Shown piece by piece: positions 51,897 to 61,043 of a stretch of 64,000 nucleotides of DNA (position 1 is the stretch's first letter; each line of letters begins with the position of its first letter). Position numbers and translations under genes: made by a program. The notes below the pieces were generated by a model. It made no database searches. It was not told where the DNA came from and was given only the letters and a program-made list of their open reading frames with translations. This stretch comes from an uncultured Bacteroidota bacterium (GTDB lineage Bacteria > Bacteroidota > Bacteroidia > Flavobacteriales > Flavobacteriaceae): positions 62,001 through 126,000 of the forward strand of contig CACJQM010000004.1 of NCBI GenBank assembly GCA_902595555.1, read 5' to 3'.

Positions 51897-52523
51897 TTAT
51901 AATTTACCAACGATTTTTTTTCCATGATAAAACTTTCCCTGAATTTTTTCATGCAAATAATCAAGATTTTTGTTCGTAATTTTTCCGGCTGAAATAATTT
52001 CAAATTGGGGTGGAGAAATTGCAATCATTTTTTTTAAGTTATTTATTCCATGTTCGGCAGTATCTTTTCCTCCCGATGAAAGAACTCCATTAATTTGTTT
52101 AATTTCAATTAATTGTTTTAGAGAATTTAAAGTAGATGGCGTTAGGTCAATTGCTTTATGAATAATTACTTTTAAAGGGTTTGATAGATCAGTTAAATAT
52201 TTGATTTTTTTTATGTCTAGCTCCATGTTTTCATCCAAACATCCAAAAACAACTCCATCAAAATTATATTCCTTGCACAGATTAATTGTTTTTTTCATTT
52301 CATCTAAATCTTGTTCATTGTATACAAATGACCTTGAATGAGGTCTAACCATAACTCGAATTGGACATTGAACAATTTTTTTTATTGAGATTAAATCTTC
52401 AGTCCTAGGAGTTAATCCATCCTCGTCCAGTTTTGAACAAAACTCAATTCGGTCTGCTCCTAATTTAACAGCATTTATTGCGTCCGTAATGTTATCAACA
52501 CAAACTTCTTTTATTATGTCCAT
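51897..52523 (-). CDS. cutC: CutC family protein
   Basis: A 208-residue CutC TIM barrel: KEVCVDNITDAINAVKLGAD, RIEFCSKLDEDGLTPR, VMVRPHSRSFVYNEQDLDEM, FDGVVFGCLDENMELD and HKAIDLTPSTLNSLKQL. It was first linked to copper tolerance, but that role is doubtful and the true reaction is unknown. The start is ATG 52523, since the family begins at this point; the longer frame to 52589 would overlap the nagB gene. It lies 7 bases after the NagB-PIG-L gene. Confidence 0.92.
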   Translation of the reverse strand: MDIIKEVCVDNITDAINAVKLGADRIEFCSKLDEDGLTPRTEDLISIKKIVQCPIRVMVRPHSRSFVYNEQDLDEMKKTINLCKEYNFDGVVFGCLDENMELDIKKIKYLTDLSNPLKVIIHKAIDLTPSTLNSLKQLIEIKQINGVLSSGGKDTAEHGINNLKKMIAISPPQFEIISAGKITNKNLDYLHEKIQGKFYHGKKIVGKL

Positions 52524-52530
52524 TAAAATT

Positions 52531-54441
52531 TTAGAAATGATATCGTCTAAATGTTTCCATTGCTTGGTAATCGGCCATACCAAGGTCATTATAGGTTATG
52601 GCTATTTCTCTATTCCTTTCTTCAACCCTCTGCCAAAACTCTCTTTCGTCATCACCTTGAAACATAACGCTATTGTTTTGAGATTGATGATAAAAAATAG
52701 CTCTTCTTTTTCGTAAAACTTGCTCTGGACTTAAAGGAACTGCCATATCAATTTCATGTGAATCCCACTCATGCCATGCACCTCTATATAACCAAACCCA
52801 ACAGTCTTTCATAAAATTAAGTTTCTTTAAATGCTTAAGAGATTCAAATAATAACTCAATACAAACCTTATGAGTCCCGTGTGGGTCAGCTAAATCACCA
52901 GCAGCAAATATTTGATGTGGTTTAATTGATTTAATTAAATCACACATAATTTTTAAATCTTTTGATGTGGGTTTATTCTTTTTAATTTTACCAGTCTCAT
53001 AAAAAGGTAACTTTAAAAAGTGAACATTAGAATCATTTAATCCTATAAATCTTGTGGCTGCCAATGATTCTTTTTCTCTAATTAGTGACGCCAGTTTTCT
53101 TACACTTCGGTCTTTTATTATTTTCTTTTCATCAGATAATAAATTCTTTAATTCACTAATTAAATTTGAAGATCTATCAAAAAAATCTTCATAAAGCTCG
53201 ACAAACTTTAACACCTCTTCATTAGAGACTGCTATATTACCTGAGGTTTGATAGGCAACATGGACATCATGACCTTGACTTACAAGCCTATCAAATGTAC
53301 CACCCATTGAAACAACATCATCGTCAGGGTGTGGGCTGAAAATTATAACTCTCTTTTGAGCTGGATTTTTTCTTTCAGGTCTGTGAGTATCATCTGCATT
53401 AGGCTTTCCACCTGGCCATCCAGTAATTGTTCTTTGTAATTTGTTGAAGGCCTCCAAATTAATGTCGTAATGAGATTTTTGAACTAATAAATCTGAAAGA
53501 TTATTTTGGTTGTAATCTTTTTCAGTAAGTCTCAATATTGGTTTTTCAGTTTTGCTTGAAAGCCAGTGAATAGCTCTATTTTTCATTTCATCATCTAAAG
53601 GTTGTTCTCCAACTTGCCAAGGCTGGGAAATTCGGGTTAGTAATGATGAGGAATCATTGTCCAGGATGATAGTTGCGTTACCATGAGACTGAATTAAGCT
53701 TGCGGGTACTTTTACATTTTGTCTTATTTCAACTGCATTTTTTATAGCATTCGATTTACTTTTTCCCCATGCCATTAAAATAATCCTCTTGGAGGCTAAA
53801 ATTGTTTTGATGCCCATTGTTATTGCAGATGATGGAACATTCTTAATTCCATTAAAATTTAGCCTTGCATCATGTCGGGTTTGGTAATCTAGTTTAACTA
53901 ACCTTGTTATTGAATTTAAATTTGAGCCTGGCTCATTAAATCCAATGTGCCCATTAGCACCAATTCCTAAAATTTGAATATCAATCCCACCAAAATATTT
54001 AATCTTTTTTTCATATTCTTTACAAAACTTATCTACCATTTTCTTATCCAAATCACCATCTGGTATGTGAATATTATCTCTATCAATGTCTATATGATTA
54101 AATAGGTTTTCATCCATAAATTGATGATAACTTTGTTTGTGATCTTTTGAAATACTGCAATACTCATCAAGATTAAATGTTACTACTTTTTTAAAACTAA
54201 CTTTTTCTTTTTTGTGAATTTCAATCAGCTTGTTATAGACACCTTTAGGTGAGGACCCTGTTGCTAATCCTAGAACTGTTTTTTTATTTTTTTTATTATT
54301 TTTTTTAATACACTTTATTATTTCCTTCGCAATTAAAACTTCGGCATTTTCTTTACTATCAAAAATTACAGTGTGAATTCTTTCAAAACGAGTAGTTGAT
54401 GAAGAACCTGGATTTTTATATTTTACTGAACTAGGATTCAT
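52531..54441 (-). CDS. nagB: glucosamine-6-phosphate deaminase fused to a PIG-L (LmbE) deacetylase domain
   Basis: A 636-residue two-domain protein. Residues 1-280 are NagB: LGLATGSSPKGVYNKLIEIH, TFNLDEYCSISKDHKQSY, IGANGHIGFNEPGSNL (catalytic His about 160), giving fructose-6-phosphate and ammonia. Residues 365-636 are a PIG-L/LmbE-type Zn deacetylase: VIIFSPHPDDDVVSMGGTFD, then AGDLADPHGTHKVCIELLFE. The same fusion is common in Bacteroidota. With the deacetylase half it could take N-acetylated sugars through both steps. It lies 5 bases after the SSS symporter gene. Confidence 0.95.
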   Translation of the reverse strand: MNPSSVKYKNPGSSSTTRFERIHTVIFDSKENAEVLIAKEIIKCIKKNNKKNKKTVLGLATGSSPKGVYNKLIEIHKKEKVSFKKVVTFNLDEYCSISKDHKQSYHQFMDENLFNHIDIDRDNIHIPDGDLDKKMVDKFCKEYEKKIKYFGGIDIQILGIGANGHIGFNEPGSNLNSITRLVKLDYQTRHDARLNFNGIKNVPSSAITMGIKTILASKRIILMAWGKSKSNAIKNAVEIRQNVKVPASLIQSHGNATIILDNDSSSLLTRISQPWQVGEQPLDDEMKNRAIHWLSSKTEKPILRLTEKDYNQNNLSDLLVQKSHYDINLEAFNKLQRTITGWPGGKPNADDTHRPERKNPAQKRVIIFSPHPDDDVVSMGGTFDRLVSQGHDVHVAYQTSGNIAVSNEEVLKFVELYEDFFDRSSNLISELKNLLSDEKKIIKDRSVRKLASLIREKESLAATRFIGLNDSNVHFLKLPFYETGKIKKNKPTSKDLKIMCDLIKSIKPHQIFAAGDLADPHGTHKVCIELLFESLKHLKKLNFMKDCWVWLYRGAWHEWDSHEIDMAVPLSPEQVLRKRRAIFYHQSQNNSVMFQGDDEREFWQRVEERNREIAITYNDLGMADYQAMETFRRYHF

Positions 54442-54446
54442 AAATC

Positions 54447-56231
54447 TTAAAGCATAATTTTTTTAGAATATTTAAATAAAAGATATCCTGAAATTATTGT
54501 GATTAATAAAAATATTAAACCTGAATTAATTTCACCATATATAAAGTAACCTGTTGAAAACAATGCACTATATATTGATATACATCCAATAATCATACAT
54601 ATTATTCCTCGAGGTACAATCCAACCCTCCTTTTCATTGCTAATACCAGAATTATTTTTGATAATATTCCATCCAGGTCCACCAGGTTTAGTTTTGTTAT
54701 AAAACTTTACAAGAGTGTCAGTATCGTCTGAGGGTGTAATAAATGTAACTATAAGCCAAATTGAAGTAGTTACCAATACTATAAATGGGAACTTCATATA
54801 AGCCGGTAACATATTATCATTGAAAAGCACATTGAATATTGATTCATTTGTCAATGCAATAGAAATTATCCCAGAGCTTAACATTGCAGCAATTTCGCTC
54901 CATGCATTTATCCTCCACCAAAACCATCTAAGTATGAAAATTGATCCTGTTCCAGCTCCAAACATTAGAATTATATCAAAAAGTTGATATGCATTTGTAA
55001 GAGATATAGCAATAATCGAACTAACAATCATCAATATAACAACTGATAACCTACCAACATTAACCAATTCCTTTTGAGTAGCATTTTTATTAATTAGTTG
55101 TAAATAGAAATCATTAACTACGTAAGAGGAACCCCAATTGAGATGCGTTGAAATTGTTGACATATAAGCTGATATTAATGAGGCGAGTACAAGGCCAAGA
55201 AGTCCAGTTGGAAGTAAAGTTAACATTGCTGGATATGCTAAATCTTGTCCTAACTTGTCCTCAGAGATGTTTGGAAATGCTTCACTCAAAGATGCTATAT
55301 CAGGAAAAACAACTAATGAAGCTAGGGCAACAATTATCCATGGCCACGGTCTTAGTGCATAATGCATTATGTTGAAAAAAAGAGTTGCACCTAAGGCATG
55401 ATTTTCATTTTTTGCTGCAAGCATTCTCTGAGCTATATATCCTCCTCCACCAGGTTCAGCCCCAGGATACCATGAACTCCACCATTGAACAGCAAAAGGA
55501 ATTATTAATAAGGTCCATAAAGTTTCCTTGTCCGTTAAGTCAGGAAACATTGAAATTTTGTCAGCAATACTTTCATTATTAATTACAGAATCAATACCTC
55601 CAACTTCAGGTAAATTTACCAGATAAACTGCTGCTCCAATTGATCCTGCCATTGCTGTAAAAAATAAAATAAAATCAGTGTAAACCACTCCTCTAAAACC
55701 TCCTGCAGTACTAAAAATAAGAGTAACACCACCTGCATAAAGTACTGTCTCAATAGCTGATAAATCAAGCATTATAGCTCCAATTTTTATTGCAGCTAAA
55801 GTAACACCGGCCATTGCCAAAACATTAAAAATAATTCCAAGATATATTGATCTAAAACCTCTTAAAAATCTCCCAGCCTTTCCACTGTATCTTAATTCAT
55901 AAAACTCCATGTCAGTAGAGACGTCTGACCTTCTCCATAATTTTGCATAAACAAAAACTGTAAGTAGACCAGTCAAAAGAAAAACCCACCAGACCCAGTT
56001 TCCTGAAACCCCATTGGTTCTAACAATGTCTGTTACTAAATTTGGCGTATCAGTTGAAAAAGTAGTTGCAACCATTGATAAACCTAGCAGCCACCAGGGT
56101 AAAGTTCGACCTGAAAGAAAATATTCTGAAGTACTTTTAGATGATTTTTTTGAAACAGCAAAACCAATAGCAAGTACTAAAACAAAAAAGAAAATTATAA
56201 TACTTTTATCTATTAAGCTTAATTCTATCAC
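54447..56231 (-). CDS. sodium:solute symporter (SSS family)
   Basis: A 594-residue SSS transporter with about 13-15 helices: FAVSKKSSKSTSEYFLSGRT, LPWWLLGLSMVATTFSTDTP, RFYELRYS-like EFYELRYSGKAGRFLRG, and the sodium-site-type VYTDFILFFTAMAGSIGAAV. A soluble loop near 225-245 precedes the SSWYPGAEPGGGGYIAQRM helix. It imports a solute with Na+, probably a sugar judging from the nagB gene 5 bases downstream. The start is GTG 56231. Confidence 0.93.
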   Translation of the reverse strand: MIELSLIDKSIIIFFFVLVLAIGFAVSKKSSKSTSEYFLSGRTLPWWLLGLSMVATTFSTDTPNLVTDIVRTNGVSGNWVWWVFLLTGLLTVFVYAKLWRRSDVSTDMEFYELRYSGKAGRFLRGFRSIYLGIIFNVLAMAGVTLAAIKIGAIMLDLSAIETVLYAGGVTLIFSTAGGFRGVVYTDFILFFTAMAGSIGAAVYLVNLPEVGGIDSVINNESIADKISMFPDLTDKETLWTLLIIPFAVQWWSSWYPGAEPGGGGYIAQRMLAAKNENHALGATLFFNIMHYALRPWPWIIVALASLVVFPDIASLSEAFPNISEDKLGQDLAYPAMLTLLPTGLLGLVLASLISAYMSTISTHLNWGSSYVVNDFYLQLINKNATQKELVNVGRLSVVILMIVSSIIAISLTNAYQLFDIILMFGAGTGSIFILRWFWWRINAWSEIAAMLSSGIISIALTNESIFNVLFNDNMLPAYMKFPFIVLVTTSIWLIVTFITPSDDTDTLVKFYNKTKPGGPGWNIIKNNSGISNEKEGWIVPRGIICMIIGCISIYSALFSTGYFIYGEINSGLIFLLITIISGYLLFKYSKKIML

Positions 56232-56263
56232 CCTTTAAATTTAGAAAATAATTTCACCTTATA

Positions 56264-57097
56264 TCAATTAGAATCAATTAATTTTTGAATAGTATTGATA
56301 TCAGCTTTTGATGTCAAATCTGGTACATGCTCAGCAATAGGAATGCCCCTCATATACAAACCATCTTCACTTATCATATTAACTAAAGCTGATGGCAACT
56401 CTTTTTCATTTCTTAAAGGATTAATAGGACAATTTTTGATGAAATCAAAACACTGATTCCCATTGAATTTAAAGATATTCATACTTACCCTAATTTTCCC
56501 ATTTTCATCAAGATTCTCAGAGACTTGTTCTGGTGTTGGTTTTTCAATAAAATTTACCAAATTAAATTCAGCATCCATCATCAAGATTGAGAATGAGGAA
56601 ACTCTCTCTTTAGGAAAATCTAAAGAATCTCTATCGTACGCTAAAACTGCATTTTCAAAGCTATTTTCTCTTATTAATTTAAATGATGAAGTTGAATATA
56701 AATTATCACTATTGCATACACAAAAACTAGTTTTTTGTAATTCAGGTAATTGTTCCATTGTTTGCGAAACAGCATCTGCGGTTCCAAAAGGTTTTACTCT
56801 ATCAATTGGGATTTTCTGAATTGCATATTTAACTTCAATTTTTGAAGGTAATTTTAATTCGTCAATTTGATTTTTAAAATATTGAAAATCTTTTCCAACA
56901 ACCATAATCACAGTTTCAAAACCTGCATCTAATATGTTTTTAAGAAGAAAATATATAAATGGCTTGTTACCAAATGTAATTAAGGATTTACTTTTATTGT
57001 TAGCCTCGTTTGCTTTACTGTCATCTATATTTGAGTCAACAGATTTTTTCATTCTGGAAGACATTCCAGCTGCTAACACTACAATTGTTGTTGTCAT
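56264..57097 (-). CDS. sugar nucleotidyltransferase
   Basis: A 277-residue nucleotidyltransferase of the NTP_transferase family: TIVVLAAGMSSRMKKSVDS (G-x-G-T/S-R type loop), KSLITFGNKPFIYFLLKNIL, and VCNSDNLYSTSSFKLIREN. A 20-residue Ser/Asp/Asn-rich insertion follows the first motif. It activates a sugar-1-phosphate with a nucleotide, but the sugar is unknown. It lies between the arylsulfatase (2 bases) and the SSS symporter (32 bases). Confidence 0.88.
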   Translation of the reverse strand: MTTTIVVLAAGMSSRMKKSVDSNIDDSKANEANNKSKSLITFGNKPFIYFLLKNILDAGFETVIMVVGKDFQYFKNQIDELKLPSKIEVKYAIQKIPIDRVKPFGTADAVSQTMEQLPELQKTSFCVCNSDNLYSTSSFKLIRENSFENAVLAYDRDSLDFPKERVSSFSILMMDAEFNLVNFIEKPTPEQVSENLDENGKIRVSMNIFKFNGNQCFDFIKNCPINPLRNEKELPSALVNMISEDGLYMRGIPIAEHVPDLTSKADINTIQKLIDSN

Positions 57098-57099
57098 AT

Positions 57100-58644
57100 T
57101 TAATTATCTAAAGCTTTAATTTTAAATTTTTCAAGTGCTGGTGTCGTTCTAGCATTCAAAATAATGGATTCAATTTTTTTAACAATATTAGGATTATCAT
57201 TTGAAATGTTATTTAATTCTTTAATATCATCTTCAAGATTATATAATTGCAATGGTTGTGGACCATTTTGAAGATTGGTTTTAACACCTTTCCATTTTCC
57301 ATACCTTACAGCTTGTTGACCACTTTGAGTTGAAAATTCCCAGTACAAGTATTCATGTTCTTCTTGATTTTTATTAGTTAAAAGAGGTAAAAAACTAAGT
57401 CCGTCAATATAACTAGGTTTATTTATTTTTAAAATATCTACGACAGTTGCATAAAAATCTTGAAAAGCAGAAATATGATTAGTTACTCTTTGAGTTTTAA
57501 TTTGGTCAGGCCAATGTGCAATCATAGGCACTCTAATTCCTCCTTCATAAACTCTGCCCTTTACTCTTTTTCTATCACCATTTAAGATGCCTGCACTATT
57601 AAAATAATCGATATCAACATGATTTACATGTGTTGGGCCATTGTCACTTGTAAAAATTATCAAAGTATTTTCATATTTTCCAATCTCTTTAAGCTTCTCA
57701 ACGATTTCTCCAACTTGTTGATCTAAGTAAGAGATCATTGCAGCATATGTAGCTTTTGGATACTGATTGGGATAATAAGATCTACCAACGTATGGTTTTT
57801 CAGGTCCTATTTTTTCTCTGTAATAATTGACCCATTCTTTAGGAGCTTGTAAAGGTAAATGTGGAATTGGTGAAGCATAATAAAGAAAAAAATTTGAATT
57901 TTTATTCTCATCAATAAAATTTAAAGCTTCATTATGCATCAATGTTGCTGAATAATCAGCTTGATTATATTTATTATAGCTTTCTTCAGAATTTATATCT
58001 GCACCAGAATCAAGACCTTCTTGTTTTGTTACTATATAATTATTCAAAATATCCTTTTCGGTATTTTTCCATAAATGTGTAGGATAAAACGTATGAGCTT
58101 GTCTTTGACAATTATATCCATAAAAAAAATCAAAACCCATCAAATTTGGAATACTATTAGTATGTGGAGCGCCTAACCCCCATTTACCCACCATTCCAGT
58201 TTTATACCCATTATCTTTGAAAACTTTTGCTACAGTAATAGTTGAGTCAGGTAGAGGCCTTTGACCCTCAAGCGAAGGATCATTAAACATAGCTTCAAAA
58301 CTCCAAACATTACCTCTTTCAGACCATTCTCCATTATTTCTAATATGAGTATGACCTGAATGTTGACCTGTCATAAGTACACTTCTTGCTGGTGCACAAA
58401 CTGGGGATCCGGTATAATGATCAGTAAATAATAAACCATTTTTTGCAAGAGCATCTATGTTAGGAGTTTCAATAATCTTTTGCCCATATACTCCCAATTC
58501 ACCATAACCAAGATCATCAGCCAAAATATATATAATATTTGGACTAGATTCATCATTTGAAGATTTGGAGCTAAATACGATTATAACATAACCTGTTATT
58601 AAAATTGAAAATAAAAAAATAGTTGATTTTAATTTTTTATTCAT
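57100..58644 (-). CDS. arylsulfatase, Cys-type (formylglycine-dependent)
   Basis: A 514-residue S1-family sulfatase with an N-terminal signal or anchor segment (TIFLFSILITGYVIIVF). The Ca2+-binding IIYILADDLGYGELGVYG and the modification site GSPVCAPARSVLMTG (Cys83) match the CxPxR motif that a formylglycine-generating enzyme oxidises. Further motifs are VGKWGLGAPH and TSDNGPTHVNHVDIDYFN. It removes sulfate from a sulfated carbohydrate or ester in the periplasm. It heads the run NTase-SSS-NagB-CutC-POT. An FGE gene lies 2.4 kb away. Confidence 0.95.
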   Translation of the reverse strand: MNKKLKSTIFLFSILITGYVIIVFSSKSSNDESSPNIIYILADDLGYGELGVYGQKIIETPNIDALAKNGLLFTDHYTGSPVCAPARSVLMTGQHSGHTHIRNNGEWSERGNVWSFEAMFNDPSLEGQRPLPDSTITVAKVFKDNGYKTGMVGKWGLGAPHTNSIPNLMGFDFFYGYNCQRQAHTFYPTHLWKNTEKDILNNYIVTKQEGLDSGADINSEESYNKYNQADYSATLMHNEALNFIDENKNSNFFLYYASPIPHLPLQAPKEWVNYYREKIGPEKPYVGRSYYPNQYPKATYAAMISYLDQQVGEIVEKLKEIGKYENTLIIFTSDNGPTHVNHVDIDYFNSAGILNGDRKRVKGRVYEGGIRVPMIAHWPDQIKTQRVTNHISAFQDFYATVVDILKINKPSYIDGLSFLPLLTNKNQEEHEYLYWEFSTQSGQQAVRYGKWKGVKTNLQNGPQPLQLYNLEDDIKELNNISNDNPNIVKKIESIILNARTTPALEKFKIKALDN

Positions 58645-58716
58645 GATGTATAATTTAAGGAGTTTTAAATATATGTCTATTAAAAGAATATAACAATAAC
58701 TATCTTAGCTAAATCT

Positions 58717-60036
58717 ATGAAAGAGGGATTTTCAAAGCTTGATAAAAACGAAAAAATTGATTGGGTGATCAATAATTTTTTTAATTCCTCTGAAAGCGAT
58801 TCCGAACTTCTTAAAAAATATTGGTCTAATGACATTGAGCTTCAAAAAATTCATGATGAATTTTCTGAAAATACAATTTCAAATTTTTTTCTTCCTCTTG
58901 GTATTGCTCCTAATTTTATTATAGATAAAAAAAACTATACTATTCCTATGGCAACAGAGGAAAGTTCTGTTGTTGCAGCAGCTTGTAAGTCTGCCAAGTT
59001 CTGGGCAAAAAGAGGCGGATTTAAAACAGAAATTATTGATTTAATTAAAACTGGTCAGGTGCATTTTAAATATGATGGTTCCAAAGAAAAAATCTTTAAA
59101 TTTTTTAAACAAATAAAAAAAAGATTAATATCTGATTGTTCAGAAATTACAAAAAATATGAAGGAGAGAGGGGGAGGAATTTTGGATATTGAGTTGATTG
59201 ATAAAACAAATGATATAGAAAATTATTATAAAATAAGTTCTCAATTTAATACAGTAGATTCAATGGGGGCAAATTTCATAAATTCATGCCTGGAGCAATA
59301 CGCAAAAACATTTGAGACTGAATTCTTAAATTCAAAGTTTTTTGAAAAAGATGAAAAGCTAGAAATTATAATGAGTATACTTTCTAACTATGTGCCTCAA
59401 TGTTTAGTTAGAGCTGAAGTTAGATGTAAGGTTGATGAGCTAAAAAATAAAGACATTCATGATCCAAAGATATTTGCTCAAAAATTCGTTGACGCAATTA
59501 AAATTGCAAAGAATGATATTGGCAGAGCTGTAACCCACAACAAAGGAATAATGAACGGAATAGACTCTGTAGTTATTGCAACTGGAAATGATTTTAGAGC
59601 AGTTGAAGCCTGTGCGCATGCATATGCTTCAAAAAATGGTAATTATTCAAGTCTATCTCATGCTAGAGTTCAAAAAGATGAGTTTGTTTTTTGGATGGAA
59701 ATTCCTCTAGCGGTTGGAACTGTAGGTGGTATTACAAATCTACATCCTTTAGTAAAATGGTCTTTAAAATTATTAAAAAACCCATCGGCATCAGATCTTA
59801 TGAGAATTATTGTGGTTGCCGGCCTTGCTCAAAATTTTGCTGCCTTAAGATCTTTAATCACATCTGGAATTCAACTTGGGCATATGAAAATGCATTTAAT
59901 TAATATCTTGAACTCATTAGATGCTGATAATAGTGAAAAGAAAATATTAGTTGAATATTTTAAAAAACATAAAGTTAGTTTTCGTAAAGCTGAAAATGCT
60001 CTAACTAAATTGAGAGGAAATGAGCTTAATATTTAA
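58717..60036 (+). CDS. mvaA: class II HMG-CoA reductase
   Basis: A 439-residue class II (degradative-type) HMG-CoA reductase, used here for mevalonate synthesis. Catalytic parts are MATEESSVVAAACKSAKFWA (Glu), HNKGIMNGIDSVVIATGNDF (Lys, then Asp in GNDFRAVEACAHA) and the C-terminal His in IQLGHMKMHLINI. It is divergent from the sulfatase across a 72-base gap and overlaps the next gene by 17 bases. MvaD and mevalonate kinase lie 18 kb away. Confidence 0.95.
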   Translation: MKEGFSKLDKNEKIDWVINNFFNSSESDSELLKKYWSNDIELQKIHDEFSENTISNFFLPLGIAPNFIIDKKNYTIPMATEESSVVAAACKSAKFWAKRGGFKTEIIDLIKTGQVHFKYDGSKEKIFKFFKQIKKRLISDCSEITKNMKERGGGILDIELIDKTNDIENYYKISSQFNTVDSMGANFINSCLEQYAKTFETEFLNSKFFEKDEKLEIIMSILSNYVPQCLVRAEVRCKVDELKNKDIHDPKIFAQKFVDAIKIAKNDIGRAVTHNKGIMNGIDSVVIATGNDFRAVEACAHAYASKNGNYSSLSHARVQKDEFVFWMEIPLAVGTVGGITNLHPLVKWSLKLLKNPSASDLMRIIVVAGLAQNFAALRSLITSGIQLGHMKMHLINILNSLDADNSEKKILVEYFKKHKVSFRKAENALTKLRGNELNI

Positions 60037-60931
60037 GAGTCATGGAAAACTTTTAATAACGGGAGAGTATTTTGTATTAAAGGGTGCTCAATCACTTTGT
60101 ATTCCTACCAAATTTTTTCAGACATTAAAAATTAAAGATTCAAAGGAAAAAAATTTAGTTTGGAAGAGTTTTGATCACAACAACGAAATTTGGATTGATA
60201 CAAAATTTAGCATTCCTGACTTAGAAATTTTAAAATCTAAAAATAAAGAGACTATTTTTTTACAAAATCTACTCTCAAATGCAAAAAAATTAAATCGAAG
60301 TTTTCTTAAATCGAATCACGGATTCAGAATTGAATCAAAAATGAATTTTGATAAAAATTGGGGGCTTGGATCATCATCAACATTAATTAATAATATTTCT
60401 AGCTGGGCAAAAATTAATCCCTATGATTTACTTTGGTCTATAAGCAAAGGTAGTGGTTACGATATTGCATCTGGTCAATCAAAAGGTCCACTCTTATATA
60501 GACTTGTAAATAAAAAACCTGTATATGAACTTGTTGATTTTAAACCAAAGTTTCATGAACAATTATTCTTTGTATATATGAACAAAAAACAACAAACTGA
60601 TAAGGAGATTAGTTATTTCAATGATAATATTAAAAATGATAAAAATATAGTTGATACTATATCTTCAATTTCTCAAAAATTGATAGATTCTGAAAATTTT
60701 GAAAATTTTAAAAGTTTGATTTTAGAACATGAAAAAATTTTATCAACTCAATTGAAAAAGAGGATGGTAAAGGAAATTTATTTTTCAGATTACCCAGGAG
60801 AAATTAAAAGCTTAGGAGCCTGGGGAGGTGATTTTATCTTAGCTGCAGGTCCAAGTGATACCAAAAAATATTTTGAAGAAAAAGGTTATAAAACGATTTT
60901 TTCTTTCAAAGACATGTTAAAAAATGCTTAA
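60020..60931 (+). CDS. GYDIA family GHMP kinase (candidate phosphomevalonate kinase)
   Basis: A 303-residue GHMP kinase: GKLLITGEYFVLKGAQSLCI, KNWGLGSSSTLINNISSWAK and ISKGSGYDIASGQSKGPLLY, which carries the GYDIA signature. A C-terminal LGAWGGDFILAAGPSDTKKY is the final loop. The family typically sits after class II HMG-CoA reductase in flavobacteria, as here with a 17-base overlap. The phosphomevalonate kinase step has no other gene in the window, so it is the obvious candidate. Its activity is not proven. A terminator follows. Confidence 0.9.
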   Translation: MSLIFKSHGKLLITGEYFVLKGAQSLCIPTKFFQTLKIKDSKEKNLVWKSFDHNNEIWIDTKFSIPDLEILKSKNKETIFLQNLLSNAKKLNRSFLKSNHGFRIESKMNFDKNWGLGSSSTLINNISSWAKINPYDLLWSISKGSGYDIASGQSKGPLLYRLVNKKPVYELVDFKPKFHEQLFFVYMNKKQQTDKEISYFNDNIKNDKNIVDTISSISQKLIDSENFENFKSLILEHEKILSTQLKKRMVKEIYFSDYPGEIKSLGAWGGDFILAAGPSDTKKYFEEKGYKTIFSFKDMLKNA

Positions 60932-61003
60932 ATGTAAACTTTGGCATGGTTAATGTTTTATAAAAAGTAGAATACATAATATTTTTTGGTTAGTTGTTGT
61001 TTT

Positions 61004-61038
61004 AAATGCCCAAATCATCTCAAAAGGTTTGGGCATTT
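61004..61038. terminator. bidirectional terminator
   Basis: AAATGCCCAAA (61004-61014) and TTTGGGCATTT (61028-61038) form an 11-base stem with a 13-base loop, with T-rich sequence after it. It lies between the convergent GYDIA kinase and FGE genes. The 60932-61003 stretch before it holds no gene. Confidence 0.75.
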
Positions 61039-61043
61039 ACTTT

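Noticed and set aside
52524-52589. Longer N-terminus of CutC
   Set aside because: It overlaps the end of nagB and is not part of the CutC family fold; ATG 52523 fits.
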